Part shown: positions 44,027-52,251 of the stretch, piece after piece | Position numbering within the stretch: the first letter of the stretch is position 1 | Layout: every line of letters begins with the position of its first letter | From: Flagellimonas oceanensis | Lineage (GTDB): Bacteria > Bacteroidota > Bacteroidia > Flavobacteriales > Flavobacteriaceae | DNA length: 64,000 nucleotides | Assembly (NCBI RefSeq): GCF_003992595.1 | Contig: NZ_RZNA01000039.1 | Location: 1-64,000, forward strand | Direction of reading: 5' to 3' | The notes under the pieces: model-generated | What the model was told of the DNA's origin: nothing | Databases searched by the model: none | Seen by the model: the letters and a program-made list of their open reading frames with translations, nothing else | Made by a program: the position numbers and the translations under genes

Positions 44027-46267
44027 TCAAATGGTAAAAGGTTGGTCGTACTGTCGCTTGCCGGTCTGTTGGTAAAGGGCATTTGCAAGGGCCGCAAATA
44101 TCGGTGGGAACATGGGCTCTCCCAATCCTGTAGGGTCGATTTGGTTTTCCACAAAATGGATTTCGATTTGTTTTGGTGCCTCCGTCATCCGAATCATGCG
44201 ATAAGTATCAAAGTTCTTTTTCATCGGAACCCCATCTTTAAAAGTCAATTCTCCATACAAGGCATTTCCGATTCCATCCACAATACCTCCCTCGGCCAGG
44301 TTTTGTGCTGCATCAGGGTTGACCACAATACCACAATCAATGGCACAGGTAACCTTTTGGACCATGGGTCTTCCATTGTCAACCGCCAGATCAAGTACAT
44401 GTGCTGCATAGGAATTGTGACAGAAATATGCGGAAACCCCTCTTTTATCTTGAGAGGGACCGTCTTTCCATTGGCTCTTTTCCCTGACCAGTTCCAATAC
44501 CACGGCGTAGCGTTCGGGATCGTAATCATTTCGTTCCCCAACTGGATCGTTCTTGGCCCTTTCCAACAACTCCAGTCGAAAGGCAATGGGGTCCTTCCCT
44601 GCCAATTCGGCCAATTCATCCAAAAAGGACTGTTCGACCCCGGCCATGAAATTGGAACGGGGCGCCCTGAAGGAACCAATGGTAATATTGGAATTGATGG
44701 TCCAGCTTTCAGCAAGGTAGTTCTCCACGGCTCCTGCAGGGAACCTATTGGCATACAAGGGGCTTTCTGGAATACCTCCCGCTTTGACATGGAACCCGAT
44801 CAAATTGTTGTCCTTGTCCAATGCGGCACGGTAGGTGGCATGATAGGTGGAACGGTAGATGCCCCCTGTCATATCATCTTCCCGGGAATAAACCAACTTT
44901 ACAGGGGCATTGACCTCACGTGAGATCAAAGCAGCCTCGATGAGCCAATGGGCATAGGACCTGCGTCCATAACCACCACCCAATCGGGTCATCTGGATAT
45001 CGATATTCTCTATGGGCATTCCCAAGCGTTCCGATAGCGCATGTTCCGTAAGTTCAGGTTTTTGCAAGGGACCTTTCAGCAGGGCACTTTCATTGGTGAC
45101 ATGGGCATAAAAATTCATCGGCTCCATACAATTATGGGCCAAAAATGGTGCGGTATACGTTCGTTCCAATACTTTGTCCGCACCACGGAAAGCAGCTTCA
45201 GGGTCTCCGTCCCTTCGGGCAACGGTAGCTCCCTTCATTGCCATCTCCTCCATGCTTTGCCTATGATCTTCACTGTTCTCCAAACCTGCGGGAATGTTCA
45301 AGGTCATCGCCGGACCTCCGTAGGGTACCCGTTCCTCCGAGTAGGCCTCAAAAGGTTCCCAAGAAACCTCAACAGCCTTTTTGGCATTCATCACATCCCA
45401 CGTGGACTCCCCAACCACGGCCACTACTTCCAAAAAAGTACAGGTATCAAAATGCTGTCGGACATAATCATCCTCCAAAACCTTCACTTTGAATACATCC
45501 CGGATTCCAGGCATGGTCTTGGCCTTTGAAGCATCAAAGGACTTTAATTTCATTCCAAAGGCTGGGGGATGAATGATCATGGCCAGAAGCATCCCTTCCT
45601 CCTGGGTATCCATCCCGAACAAGGGTTGGCCGGTCACAATTTTTTTCGCATCCACATTTTTTTGGGATGTCCCTATGATCTTAAAATCAGTAATATCCTT
45701 GAGTGCCACGGACTCGGGTACAGGTAACTGTGCCGCGGCACTGGCAAATTCCCCATATCCGGCCGATTTGCCACTGCCCTTATGGTGAAGGGTGCCAGAC
45801 GAAGTTTCGATTTCCCCAACCGGCACGTTCCAGGCCTGTGCAGCAGCCTCTCTGAGCATTTGCCTCGCAGATGCCCCGGCCGTCCTTAAACCGTTCCATC
45901 CACGACGTATGGCTTGGCTTCCCCCTAAAAACTGAAAGGAAAAGGCCTCTGTATCCAAAGGGGCCTGCTCCACGATGACCTTGTCCCAGTCGACGTCGAG
46001 TTCCTCCGCCACGATCATGGGCATGGAGGTCTTGACATTTTGGCCTCCTTCCGGATTGGGGGACATGATGGTCACCATACCATTGTCCCCGATCTTCAAA
46101 AATCCGTTGACCTGGAACCATTCCTTGGGCAAGGCCCTGGCCTCTTCCGGGGTCAATTTACAGGATGCAAGCCAGTTAAAACTCAACAACAAACCCCCAC
46201 CAGCAAGCGCTGAACCTTTGATAAAAGAGCGTCTTGATAGTGCAGAAGAAGTTGTTGTCATGGTCAC
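44027..46267 (-). CDS. Molybdopterin-binding oxidoreductase large subunit (IorB-like), copy 1
   Basis: A 746-residue xanthine-dehydrogenase-family subunit with a twin-arginine signal (SRRSFIKG at 11-18). It has the split aldehyde-oxidase domains of isoquinoline 1-oxidoreductase beta subunits, including LGGGYGRRSYAHW, GSFRAPRSNFMAGVEQSFLDELA and the catalytic Glu in GLGEPMFPP. It binds a molybdenum cytosine dinucleotide-type cofactor and hydroxylates N-heterocycles or aldehydes in the periplasm with an IorA partner. It is strikingly similar to the next gene upstream, so this is a tandem duplicate. Last gene of the long operon. Confidence 0.92.
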   Translation of the reverse strand: MTMTTTSSALSRRSFIKGSALAGGGLLLSFNWLASCKLTPEEARALPKEWFQVNGFLKIGDNGMVTIMSPNPEGGQNVKTSMPMIVAEELDVDWDKVIVEQAPLDTEAFSFQFLGGSQAIRRGWNGLRTAGASARQMLREAAAQAWNVPVGEIETSSGTLHHKGSGKSAGYGEFASAAAQLPVPESVALKDITDFKIIGTSQKNVDAKKIVTGQPLFGMDTQEEGMLLAMIIHPPAFGMKLKSFDASKAKTMPGIRDVFKVKVLEDDYVRQHFDTCTFLEVVAVVGESTWDVMNAKKAVEVSWEPFEAYSEERVPYGGPAMTLNIPAGLENSEDHRQSMEEMAMKGATVARRDGDPEAAFRGADKVLERTYTAPFLAHNCMEPMNFYAHVTNESALLKGPLQKPELTEHALSERLGMPIENIDIQMTRLGGGYGRRSYAHWLIEAALISREVNAPVKLVYSREDDMTGGIYRSTYHATYRAALDKDNNLIGFHVKAGGIPESPLYANRFPAGAVENYLAESWTINSNITIGSFRAPRSNFMAGVEQSFLDELAELAGKDPIAFRLELLERAKNDPVGERNDYDPERYAVVLELVREKSQWKDGPSQDKRGVSAYFCHNSYAAHVLDLAVDNGRPMVQKVTCAIDCGIVVNPDAAQNLAEGGIVDGIGNALYGELTFKDGVPMKKNFDTYRMIRMTEAPKQIEIHFVENQIDPTGLGEPMFPPIFAALANALYQQTGKRQYDQPFTI

Positions 46268-46316
46268 AAAGAATTTTGGTTACCCGTTTTATTTAATAGT
46301 TTGAGATTCGATACTC

Positions 46317-48578
46317 TTATCCGACCAATGGAGGTCTGTCCGTAGCAAATGGTTGTCTATAATGCCTTCTGCCCGTGGCCTTATAGATGGCATTGGACAA
46401 GGCTCCAAATACAGGAGGAAAAGGAGGTTCCCCCATTCCCGTGGGATCTACCTCGTTTTTCACAAAATGGACCTCGATATGTTTTGGTGCCTCGGCATGT
46501 CGTATCATTTTATAGGTATCAAAATTCTTTTGTTGCGGGCTACCGTCTTTAAAGGTAAGCTCCCCGTACATCGCATTTCCCACGCCGTCCACAATGGCAC
46601 CTTCGGCCATGTTCGCCGCGGCATCCGGATTGATCACGATACCACAGTCAATGGCACAGACCACTTTTTCCACTTTGGGTGTTTCCCCGTCCATTACCAC
46701 ATCGACCACATGGGCGGCATAACTGTTGTGACAGAAATAAGCGGATACGCCTCTATGGGTACCCGATGGCACTTGGGACCAATTGGACTTTTCCCGTACC
46801 AACCGCAATACCCCGGCCAAACGTTCGGGATCGTACTCATTGTTCTCCCCTACCGGATTGTCCTTGGCACGCTGTAAAAGTTCCAATCGAAATTCAATGG
46901 GGTCCTTCCCTGCCAATTCGGCCACCTCGTCCAAAAAGGCCTGTTCCACACCTGCCATGAAGTTGGAGCGTGGTGCCCTAAATGCCCCGATGGTAATGTT
47001 GGAATTGATTTCCCACTGTTGCGCCAAATAATTGTCGACGGTACCTGCCGGGAACCGGTTGGCAAAAAGGGGTGTTTCGGGGATACCCCCTGCTTTGACC
47101 TGAAAGGCCACTAGATTGTTATTCTCATCCAAAGCCGCCTTATAGGTAGCCTGATAAGAAGGACGATAAATACCAAAGGTCATATCATCTTCCCGCGTAT
47201 AGACCAACTTCACAGAAGCCTGTGCCTCTCTGGATATCAGGGCCGCCTCCACGGCATAATGGCCATAGGCCCGTCTTCCAAATCCACCACCCATTCGGGT
47301 CAATTCTATCTCAACATTTTCAACGGGCATGCCCAATCGGGCCGCCACGGTCGGAGCGGTCAATACCGGTGCCTGCAAAGGACCGGCCAATTTGGCCATA
47401 TCCTCGGTCACATGGGCAAAAAAGTTCATGGGCTCCATACAATTGTGCGCCAAAAAAGGGCAAGTGTACGAACGTTCCAACGTTTTGGCCGCTGAGGCAA
47501 ATACCCCCTCGGGATCTCCATCCTTACGGGTGGTCGTACCCGATCTGGTGGCCATTTCATCCATTTGGGTATAATGGCCTTCCGTACTTTCCAGTCCACT
47601 GGGAACCTCCACATCCACTTGGGTACCAAAACGGTCCATTTTAAACTTGGAACCTGCTATGGGCTCCCATTGCACGTCCAATTGTTTTTTGGCATTCATC
47701 ACTTCCCAAGTGCTCTTGCCCACAATGGCGACCACATCGGTAAAGGCATTGGTATCAAAATAGCCCCTGGCAAAATCCTCTTCCAAGGTCTTTATCTTAA
47801 AAACATTTGTGATGCCAGGCATTGACTCGGCCCGCGACCCATCAAAGGATTTCAATTGGAGTCCAAATGCCGGTGGGTGGACCACCATGGCAACAAGGGC
47901 CCCATCAAACTGATAATCCAGTCCGAACAAAGGTTTTCCGGTAATAATTTTCTGGTTCTCCACACTTTTTTGGGAAGTTCCGATAATCGTAAAATCTTTC
48001 ACTTCCTTCAAGGAAACCTCTTCAGGAACCTCCAATTTTGAAGCCTTTGAAGCCATCTCACCATAGCCTGCGGACCTCTCCGAACCGGTATGGCTCAGCA
48101 CTCCATTGGAAACGGTAATCTCAGATGCCGGAACCTGCCAGGTCTCCGCTGCCGCAGCCACCAACATTTGCTTTGCCGTTGCCCCGGCCATACGCAGGCC
48201 TTCCCAACGACGTCTAATGCCCTGACTGCCTCCAGTGAACTGCCATCCATATTCCTCTTGATCGAAATTGGCCTGCTCTACCAAAACATTTTTCCAATCC
48301 ACATCCAGTTCATCCGCCACGATCATGGGCATAGAGGTAATTACCCCTTGACCAAACTCCGGGTTTGGAGACATAATGGTCACTACCCCATTATCCCCTA
48401 TTTTTAGGAAAGCATTCATCTCAAACCATTCCTTGGGCATTTCCAAGGCCGCCATGGTCTTCACGTCCTTTGGTTTACAGGCATTCAATAGACTAAAGCC
48501 AAGCACCAGCCCACCACTGGCCAAACTGGTGTTCCTGATAAAAGCCCTTCTCCCTATATGCGTTTTCATTACACTCAT
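46317..48578 (-). CDS. Molybdopterin-binding oxidoreductase large subunit (IorB-like), copy 2
   Basis: A 753-residue paralogue of the 44027-46267 product with Tat signal GRRAFIRN (9-16). The same motifs recur (MGGGFGRRAYGHY, GAFRAPRSNFMAGVEQAFLDEVA, catalytic Glu in GMGEPPFPP). Between the two, long stretches are identical or conservative. It lies 19 bp after the iron-sulfur subunit gene, so this copy probably shares it; copy 1 may either swap in or serve a different substrate. Confidence 0.92.
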   Translation of the reverse strand: MSVMKTHIGRRAFIRNTSLASGGLVLGFSLLNACKPKDVKTMAALEMPKEWFEMNAFLKIGDNGVVTIMSPNPEFGQGVITSMPMIVADELDVDWKNVLVEQANFDQEEYGWQFTGGSQGIRRRWEGLRMAGATAKQMLVAAAAETWQVPASEITVSNGVLSHTGSERSAGYGEMASKASKLEVPEEVSLKEVKDFTIIGTSQKSVENQKIITGKPLFGLDYQFDGALVAMVVHPPAFGLQLKSFDGSRAESMPGITNVFKIKTLEEDFARGYFDTNAFTDVVAIVGKSTWEVMNAKKQLDVQWEPIAGSKFKMDRFGTQVDVEVPSGLESTEGHYTQMDEMATRSGTTTRKDGDPEGVFASAAKTLERSYTCPFLAHNCMEPMNFFAHVTEDMAKLAGPLQAPVLTAPTVAARLGMPVENVEIELTRMGGGFGRRAYGHYAVEAALISREAQASVKLVYTREDDMTFGIYRPSYQATYKAALDENNNLVAFQVKAGGIPETPLFANRFPAGTVDNYLAQQWEINSNITIGAFRAPRSNFMAGVEQAFLDEVAELAGKDPIEFRLELLQRAKDNPVGENNEYDPERLAGVLRLVREKSNWSQVPSGTHRGVSAYFCHNSYAAHVVDVVMDGETPKVEKVVCAIDCGIVINPDAAANMAEGAIVDGVGNAMYGELTFKDGSPQQKNFDTYKMIRHAEAPKHIEVHFVKNEVDPTGMGEPPFPPVFGALSNAIYKATGRRHYRQPFATDRPPLVG

Positions 48579-48597
48579 CTTATTGTCCTTTAATGGT

Positions 48598-49059
48598 CTA
48601 TGTGTTACTTTCCGCAGCCAGTTTCACTGCTTTCTTGATCCTTATATAGGTCCCACAACGACAGATGTTCCCGTTCATGGCCATTTCTATCTCCTCATCA
48701 CTGGGGTTGGGGTTCTTCTGCAATAGTGCCGAGGCCGTCATGATCTGTCCGGCCTGACAATACCCGCATTGGGGCACATCCACTTCCAACCATGCCTTCT
48801 GTACGGGATGGTCCCCATTTTCCGATAAACCTTCAATGGTGGTGATTTCAGAATTGCCGACCATGGAAACCGTCAACATGCAAGATCTGGTCGCCGTACC
48901 ATCCAAATGGACCGTACAGGCACCACATTGGGCGATACCGCAGCCATACTTGGTCCCGACCAAGTTCAGATGGTCCCGTAGGACCCATAACATGGGGGTA
49001 CTGGGATCTACGTCCACCGTATGTGACTTCCCATTGATGTTCAGATTGAAATTTGCCAT
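48598..49059 (-). CDS. [2Fe-2S] subunit of molybdenum hydroxylase (IorA-like)
   Basis: A 153-residue ferredoxin-type subunit. The plant-type cluster ligands are in [17 protein letters not shown] with a later SC, and the second cluster in [12 protein letters not shown] and [15 protein letters not shown]. It transfers electrons from the molybdenum site of IorB to a cytochrome acceptor. No signal peptide; like relatives it is exported by riding with the Tat-signal-bearing IorB. A single IorA gene here serves two IorB genes. Confidence 0.93.
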   Translation of the reverse strand: MANFNLNINGKSHTVDVDPSTPMLWVLRDHLNLVGTKYGCGIAQCGACTVHLDGTATRSCMLTVSMVGNSEITTIEGLSENGDHPVQKAWLEVDVPQCGYCQAGQIMTASALLQKNPNPSDEEIEMAMNGNICRCGTYIRIKKAVKLAAESNT

Positions 49060-49150
49060 AATCCTTTGTTTTTTATGAAAATAAATAATTTGTGCCGAAA
49101 AGACCTACTAAATTCAAACCCCTTCCATTTTGGATAGGAGTTCCCTTTTT

Positions 49151-49750
49151 CTATTTTGATAACACTCGAAGTGCATGTAACCAAGATTGGACCATACCCT
49201 CCACTTCTTTCTTGCGTTGCCCTTTGATCGCCAAGTAAATACCGTCCCGTTCACTACCCCCTTTGATGGACAGCTCCTTGAGCAGGGTACTTCCTTGACA
49301 AAGCTCCTTTATGGTCTGGATACAGCTTCCGATACCATACCCTCCATTGGTATTAAAAGGTACGACAGTTTTTCCTTTTAGATCATGGGATGAGAGAAAG
49401 CTTTTCATGGGTGGTGGCAACTGCATCCCCCAAGTGGGGAACCCTAGGAACACCACATCGTAATTTTCCATATCCAATCTATTTTTCAATGGGGGTAAAT
49501 ACCCTGTTCTGTTTTCCGCTGCCACCTGTTCCACAATGGCCCTATAATTTTCAGGATAGGGGTTCACCAATTCCAAGGCTTCCAATCGCCCGCCCATTTT
49601 ATCATGGATGATTTCAGCCAAGGTCTTCGTGTTCTTTGTACGGGAAAGATAAACGATCAATATCCGCTCGGAGTCCACGGAACTTTTTTGGGCGGACAGG
49701 CCCTGAACCATCAACAACGATACCCATAAGACCAACATGCGTTTTGCCAT
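49151..49750 (-). CDS. Exported flavodoxin-like protein
   Basis: A 199-residue protein with a signal peptide (about 1-20, ending GLSAQ). The flavodoxin fold begins ILIVYLSRTKNTKTLAEII (FMN phosphate loop), with FLGFPTWGMQLPPPMKSFL and PFNTNGGYGIGSC as isoalloxazine-binding loops. Flavodoxins are normally cytosolic; export fits the periplasmic redox theme of this operon. Partner and donor are unknown. Confidence 0.87.
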   Translation of the reverse strand: MAKRMLVLWVSLLMVQGLSAQKSSVDSERILIVYLSRTKNTKTLAEIIHDKMGGRLEALELVNPYPENYRAIVEQVAAENRTGYLPPLKNRLDMENYDVVFLGFPTWGMQLPPPMKSFLSSHDLKGKTVVPFNTNGGYGIGSCIQTIKELCQGSTLLKELSIKGGSERDGIYLAIKGQRKKEVEGMVQSWLHALRVLSK

Positions 49751-49770
49751 CTTCCTGTTTTCTTTAGGAC

Positions 49771-50256
49771 TTATTTTAGATAGGTATCATCCGTCACCTT
49801 GTCCAACCATTGTGTCGGGCCATCTATCCTACTGGTGATGGCCACCTGCACGAATTCTTCGCCTGTGCTCGCCCCATGCCAATGTGGGGTATTCGGAGGG
49901 CATTTAACGGCATCCCCTTTCTTCAAGATCCTTTTCGGACTCCCTTCCTCTTGGTAAAACCCTTTCCCAGACAAGGCCAATATGATCTGACCATTGGGAT
50001 GGGAATGCCAATTGGTCCTGGCGCCAGGTTCAAAAGTGACACTGCCCACCGAGTTCTGGTTGATGCTATCGGCATCCACCAACATTTGCAACCAAGCGGT
50101 CCCAGTAAAATTATCATTGGAGATCTTATTGCCCTTATCAAACACCCGTTCGTGTTGCACATCTCCCTCCATCGAAGCGGAAGTATCCTTTCGTTGTTGA
50201 CAAGAGATCATGGCCAAACCCATAAGGACATAACATAAATACAGCCTACAGTTCAT
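49771..50256 (-). CDS. Cupin-domain lipoprotein
   Basis: A 161-residue protein from the ATG at 50256. The lipoprotein signal ends MISC (lipid Cys 19). The cupin domain has NWHSHPNGQIILALSG with two metal histidines, and CPPNTPHWHGASTGEEFVQVAI. This matches the (R)-mandelonitrile lyase/QdoI-like single-cupin class often beside carboxymuconolactone decarboxylases. It overlaps the upstream hydrolase gene by 11 bp. The longer frame to 50361 lacks a signal. Confidence 0.83.
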   Translation of the reverse strand: MNCRLYLCYVLMGLAMISCQQRKDTSASMEGDVQHERVFDKGNKISNDNFTGTAWLQMLVDADSINQNSVGSVTFEPGARTNWHSHPNGQIILALSGKGFYQEEGSPKRILKKGDAVKCPPNTPHWHGASTGEEFVQVAITSRIDGPTQWLDKVTDDTYLK

Positions 50257-51322
50257 TGCTTTGGGAAATTTCAAGGTTGTTTCTATAAAATGCTTCCAGT
50301 TTGTCCACCGCTTGGTCCACATACTCCGGTTTCCAATAGGTTTGGATATGGGTGGCCCCATTGATCAAGAACAACTCCTTGGTCTTGGCATTGACAGCCT
50401 TTTCAAAGGCTTTGTCCGTCATATAATAGGTATCTGCCTTACTCCCGGCGATCATCAATAAGGGCTGGTCGATCAATTCAATTTCATCGGTGGCATCCCA
50501 GGTCATGAGTTCCAATAGGCTGCTCATGGTATACCCTCCACCCGAATTGGGATGGGCATGGGTTTTCCCATAATAGATATACCCTTCCCTATAGAGATCG
50601 AAGGGCATGGCAGCAATCTGTTCTTCCGTTAAGGGAGGTGTTCCTTTCCCTACATACAATACTTCCCCACCATTGGCTTCTTGTTCCCTTGCATTGGAAG
50701 CTTGCTCCAATCGTTCCTGGATACTCTCCACTTGGGATTTCAAGAAACCATTGCGCCGTACTTCTCCGGAATTGAACATGCTCAACGTGGCAACGGCCTT
50801 AAAGCGTTTGTCCGACTGTGCCGCCTTCAAGGAGTATCCTCCTCCGCCACAAATGCCTAAAAGCCCAATGTTCCCTGGATCGACCCCTTTGTATTTCGAA
50901 ATAAAATCGGCCATCCCATGGATATCCTCCACGCGATTGTGGGGTGTGTCCACATTTCGGGGTTCCCCTCCACTGGCCCCTTGATAGGCGGCATCGGCCG
51001 CTATGGTCACAAAGCCCAGTTCCGCCAATCGTTGGGCATAAAGGCCCGCCACCTGTTCCTTTACCCCTCCATTGGGATGGGCCACCACCAGAGTGGGATA
51101 CTTGTGGTCCGCATCAAAATTCGGCGGGGTATATACATTGGCGGCCACTGTAATGCCGGAACGTTCATAGGTCACCGGGTGTATGTTCACCGCTCCTCTT
51201 TTGTTTTCCGAAATGGCACCTGCATATACCAATCCAAACGGATTCTGTAGCTGCTGTGCCCTTGTTTCCTCCACGGCCCCAGCGATCATCATCATTAACA
51301 TTAAAATTTGTGTCTTTTTCAT
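50246..51322 (-). CDS. Exported alpha/beta hydrolase (dienelactone-hydrolase-like)
   Basis: A 358-residue enzyme from the ATG at 51322, preceded by a purine-rich AAAGAG. The signal peptide ends near EETRAQ. The fold is seen in YPTLVVAHPNGGVKEQ, VTIAADAAYQGASGG and the GICGGGGYS elbow, where the nucleophile is Cys rather than Ser, as in dienelactone hydrolases. QPLLMIAGSKAD and NGATHIQTYWK carry the Asp and His. The upstream extension to 51430 has no signal-like features. A hydrolytic step on a lactone or ester in the periplasm is expected. Confidence 0.85.
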   Translation of the reverse strand: MKKTQILMLMMMIAGAVEETRAQQLQNPFGLVYAGAISENKRGAVNIHPVTYERSGITVAANVYTPPNFDADHKYPTLVVAHPNGGVKEQVAGLYAQRLAELGFVTIAADAAYQGASGGEPRNVDTPHNRVEDIHGMADFISKYKGVDPGNIGLLGICGGGGYSLKAAQSDKRFKAVATLSMFNSGEVRRNGFLKSQVESIQERLEQASNAREQEANGGEVLYVGKGTPPLTEEQIAAMPFDLYREGYIYYGKTHAHPNSGGGYTMSSLLELMTWDATDEIELIDQPLLMIAGSKADTYYMTDKAFEKAVNAKTKELFLINGATHIQTYWKPEYVDQAVDKLEAFYRNNLEISQSNEL

Positions 51323-51353
51323 CTCTTTTTCTTTTCTCTTTTTCTTTACAATC

Positions 51354-52073
51354 TTATTCCCTTGCCGCCAAAACGGCTTCCAATACGTTATGGGCATCGT
51401 CGGCCTTTTCTTGATCGGCCGTAACCTCAATAAGTTTTACAAATTCCTCCAACTGTGCAGCCGTCAGACCGACATTCAGGGATATGTTCATATGACCTCT
51501 GAGCATGGGATCCAGATTGCCCAGACTGGCAATAACCGAAATGGTCGTCAACTCCCGCTGGGCATAGGTCAATACATCCCTTTCAAACAGGTCTGCGAAC
51601 AAATGCTCTTTCAGGAATACATCCATTTCTGGGGAAAATTGCTGATAGGCAGGTTTGGGCCCGTCCATTTTGGCCAATACCAATTCCTCCAAGGTTTCAA
51701 TGCCCCTATCGTATTTGCTCCTAGAATCCACAATGGGTGAGGCCTCTTTGCCCCAATCATCCTGAATGCCCTGTTCCTTTCTCTTTTCGATCACCTCCAA
51801 AAAAGTCTGGAGTCCCCTGATACTTCTCGGAAAACCACTATAGGCATAGAGATGTACCAATACTTCCTTGATCTCGTTGACGGTCAACCCCTCATCCAAA
51901 CCATGGTCCAGAGCCACCGAGAGCTCCTCCATTTTACCCTGTGCGGTGAAGGAAGCGATCTTGACAATACTCTTTTGCTTCTCGTCCAATAGTTCCGAAG
52001 GTCCTGCCTCCGTTTGCGCCGGTAAACCCTGCAGGCCCGCCAGGCAACAAAAAAGACATACAATACTTTTCAT
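51354..52073 (-). CDS. Exported carboxymuconolactone decarboxylase family protein
   Basis: A 239-residue protein from M6 of the open frame. The signal peptide is MKSIVCLFCCLAGLQGLPAQ. Two CMD/AhpD-like halves are seen: LSVALDHGLDEGLTVNEIKEVLVHLYAYSGF, and REL/TTISVIASLGN then MRGHMNISLNVGLTAAQLEE. The classical CxxC of AhpD is missing. CMD proteins are usually cytosolic in the beta-ketoadipate pathway; an exported pair is unusual. Upstream is a 178-bp gap before the quinoprotein gene. Confidence 0.85.
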   Translation of the reverse strand: MKSIVCLFCCLAGLQGLPAQTEAGPSELLDEKQKSIVKIASFTAQGKMEELSVALDHGLDEGLTVNEIKEVLVHLYAYSGFPRSIRGLQTFLEVIEKRKEQGIQDDWGKEASPIVDSRSKYDRGIETLEELVLAKMDGPKPAYQQFSPEMDVFLKEHLFADLFERDVLTYAQRELTTISVIASLGNLDPMLRGHMNISLNVGLTAAQLEEFVKLIEVTADQEKADDAHNVLEAVLAARE

Positions 52074-52251
52074 TCGTTCCTTTCCCATAATCCTATTTCT
52101 TTGTTATTAATTCATTCATAATTCACTTTTTACCTCATTTCTAAGGATGTGGAAGCTTGGAATGCCCAGCATCTTCTTGAGCCATAAAACCATTCCTCTG
52201 GGGCTTCCAATGCTTCCTACACCTAAAAAGGTGTGTTCATCTTCCTGTCTC

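Noticed and set aside
52116..52240. Minus-strand frame with FLGVGSIGSPRGMVLW between quinoprotein and CMD-type genes
   Set aside because: It overlaps the end of the quinoprotein gene in another frame and has no start or known family.
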